DNA from: a virus
Length of the DNA stretch: 27,602 nt
Virus record (IMG/VR): IMGVR_UViG_3300043119_000438
Location: 1 to 27,602 of that record
Strand: one strand, 5' to 3'
Shown here: one piece after another, positions 27,342 through 27,602 of the stretch
Layout of the letters: every line of letters starts with the position of its first letter
Numbering within the stretch: the stretch's first letter is position 1
Position numbers and translations under genes: made by a program
The notes under the pieces: generated by a model
Databases searched by the model: none
The model's input: the letters and a program-made list of their open reading frames with translations, nothing else
What the model was told of the DNA's origin: nothing

Positions 27342-27602
27342 CTAAATATTAATTTGATTATTACACTGTTTAATTTCGCAATTTAACGCAAAAGGTGTCT
27401 TATATTCACTAATCATTTTTAAAGCGATGTCGGTTTGATTTCTCTTGATTGCTTTGTAACTTGTTACCGCAAATTCTCTTTTAAGTTGTCTATGTATGTC
27501 TGAATAAATTTTGCCTCTAATAGATTTATCATTGTACGCTTTAGCATCTTTACCGCCTAAACACTCGACACCTTTTTTCTTTACTGAGTAAGTTATCTTG
27601 TC
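27342..27602 (-). CDS. ORF6C-like C-terminal part of a phage antirepressor (runs off the right edge)
   Basis: The last 86 residues of a gene whose start is beyond 27602. AKAYNDKSIRGKIYSDIHRQ followed by LKREFAVTSYKAIKR and IALKMISEYKTPFAL resemble the ORF6C domain at the C-terminus of phage antirepressors and Rha/BRO-like regulators. The N-terminal domain is not seen. It ends 9 nt before the Spo0A-like gene. Family call is moderate. Confidence 0.6.
   Translation of the reverse strand, partial: DKITYSVKKKGVECLGGKDAKAYNDKSIRGKIYSDIHRQLKREFAVTSYKAIKRNQTDIALKMISEYKTPFALNCEIKQCNNQINI

Overview
The window looks like part of a temperate phage or prophage in a low-GC, spore-forming Firmicute, most likely a Clostridia member. 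The base composition is very AT-rich, Shine-Dalgarno sites are strong (GGAGG), tiny genes are packed head to tail with ATGA overlaps, and one gene encodes a stand-alone Spo0A-type DNA-binding domain. A complete insertion sequence inside it favours an integrated or recently integrated element. The host is inferred, not shown.

Almost everything is on the minus strand, so the natural reading order is right to left. From 27602 down to 8778 runs one long early/replication operon: an ORF6C-like antirepressor tail, the Spo0A-C protein, a cytosine-5 methyltransferase, many small zinc-binding or HTH proteins, an SMC-like ATPase, RecT, a PD-(D/E)XK exonuclease, a replisome-organizer/HNH fusion, a full replisome organizer, a DnaC-type loader, a 3D-domain exported protein, an adenine-type methyltransferase, dUTPase, a NUMOD4/HNH homing endonuclease, SSB, a RusA resolvase, a nucleotide-related pair, and finally an ArpU/sigma-like late regulator. 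RecT, the exonuclease and the ATPase form the recombination module. The organizer, DnaC, SSB and RusA form the replication module.

From 8771 to 7293 lies an intact IS256-family element with 22/29-matching terminal inverted repeats and an exact 8-bp target duplication (GTTTTTTT). It landed in the T-tract of a terminator that was shared by two converging operons. The early operon now runs directly into the transposase gene, which is on the same strand.

From 4534 to 7292 is a self-contained plus-strand cargo operon (moron-like): a near-consensus promoter, a DUF3560 protein, six or seven small genes (one with an apparent ACG start), tandem hairpins, an HTH protein and a terminator.

From 4319 to 1 is the start of the packaging module on the minus strand, with an odd layout. 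The terminase small subunit and the large subunit (only its N-terminus is in the window) are separated by about 3.2 kb. That stretch holds an 850-bp non-coding region with repeated TTGCAT-type motifs, a RepL-like winged-helix protein, a possible structured RNA, a serine tRNA, a DUF3307 membrane protein, an ERCC4 nuclease and a winged-helix protein.

The least explained items are the structured RNA beside the tRNA, a plus-strand consensus promoter with a terminator about 50 nt downstream antisense to the early operon (25303-25390), the repeat-rich region between terS and the RepL-like gene, and the terS leader with its terminator and 10-bp-spaced direct repeats.
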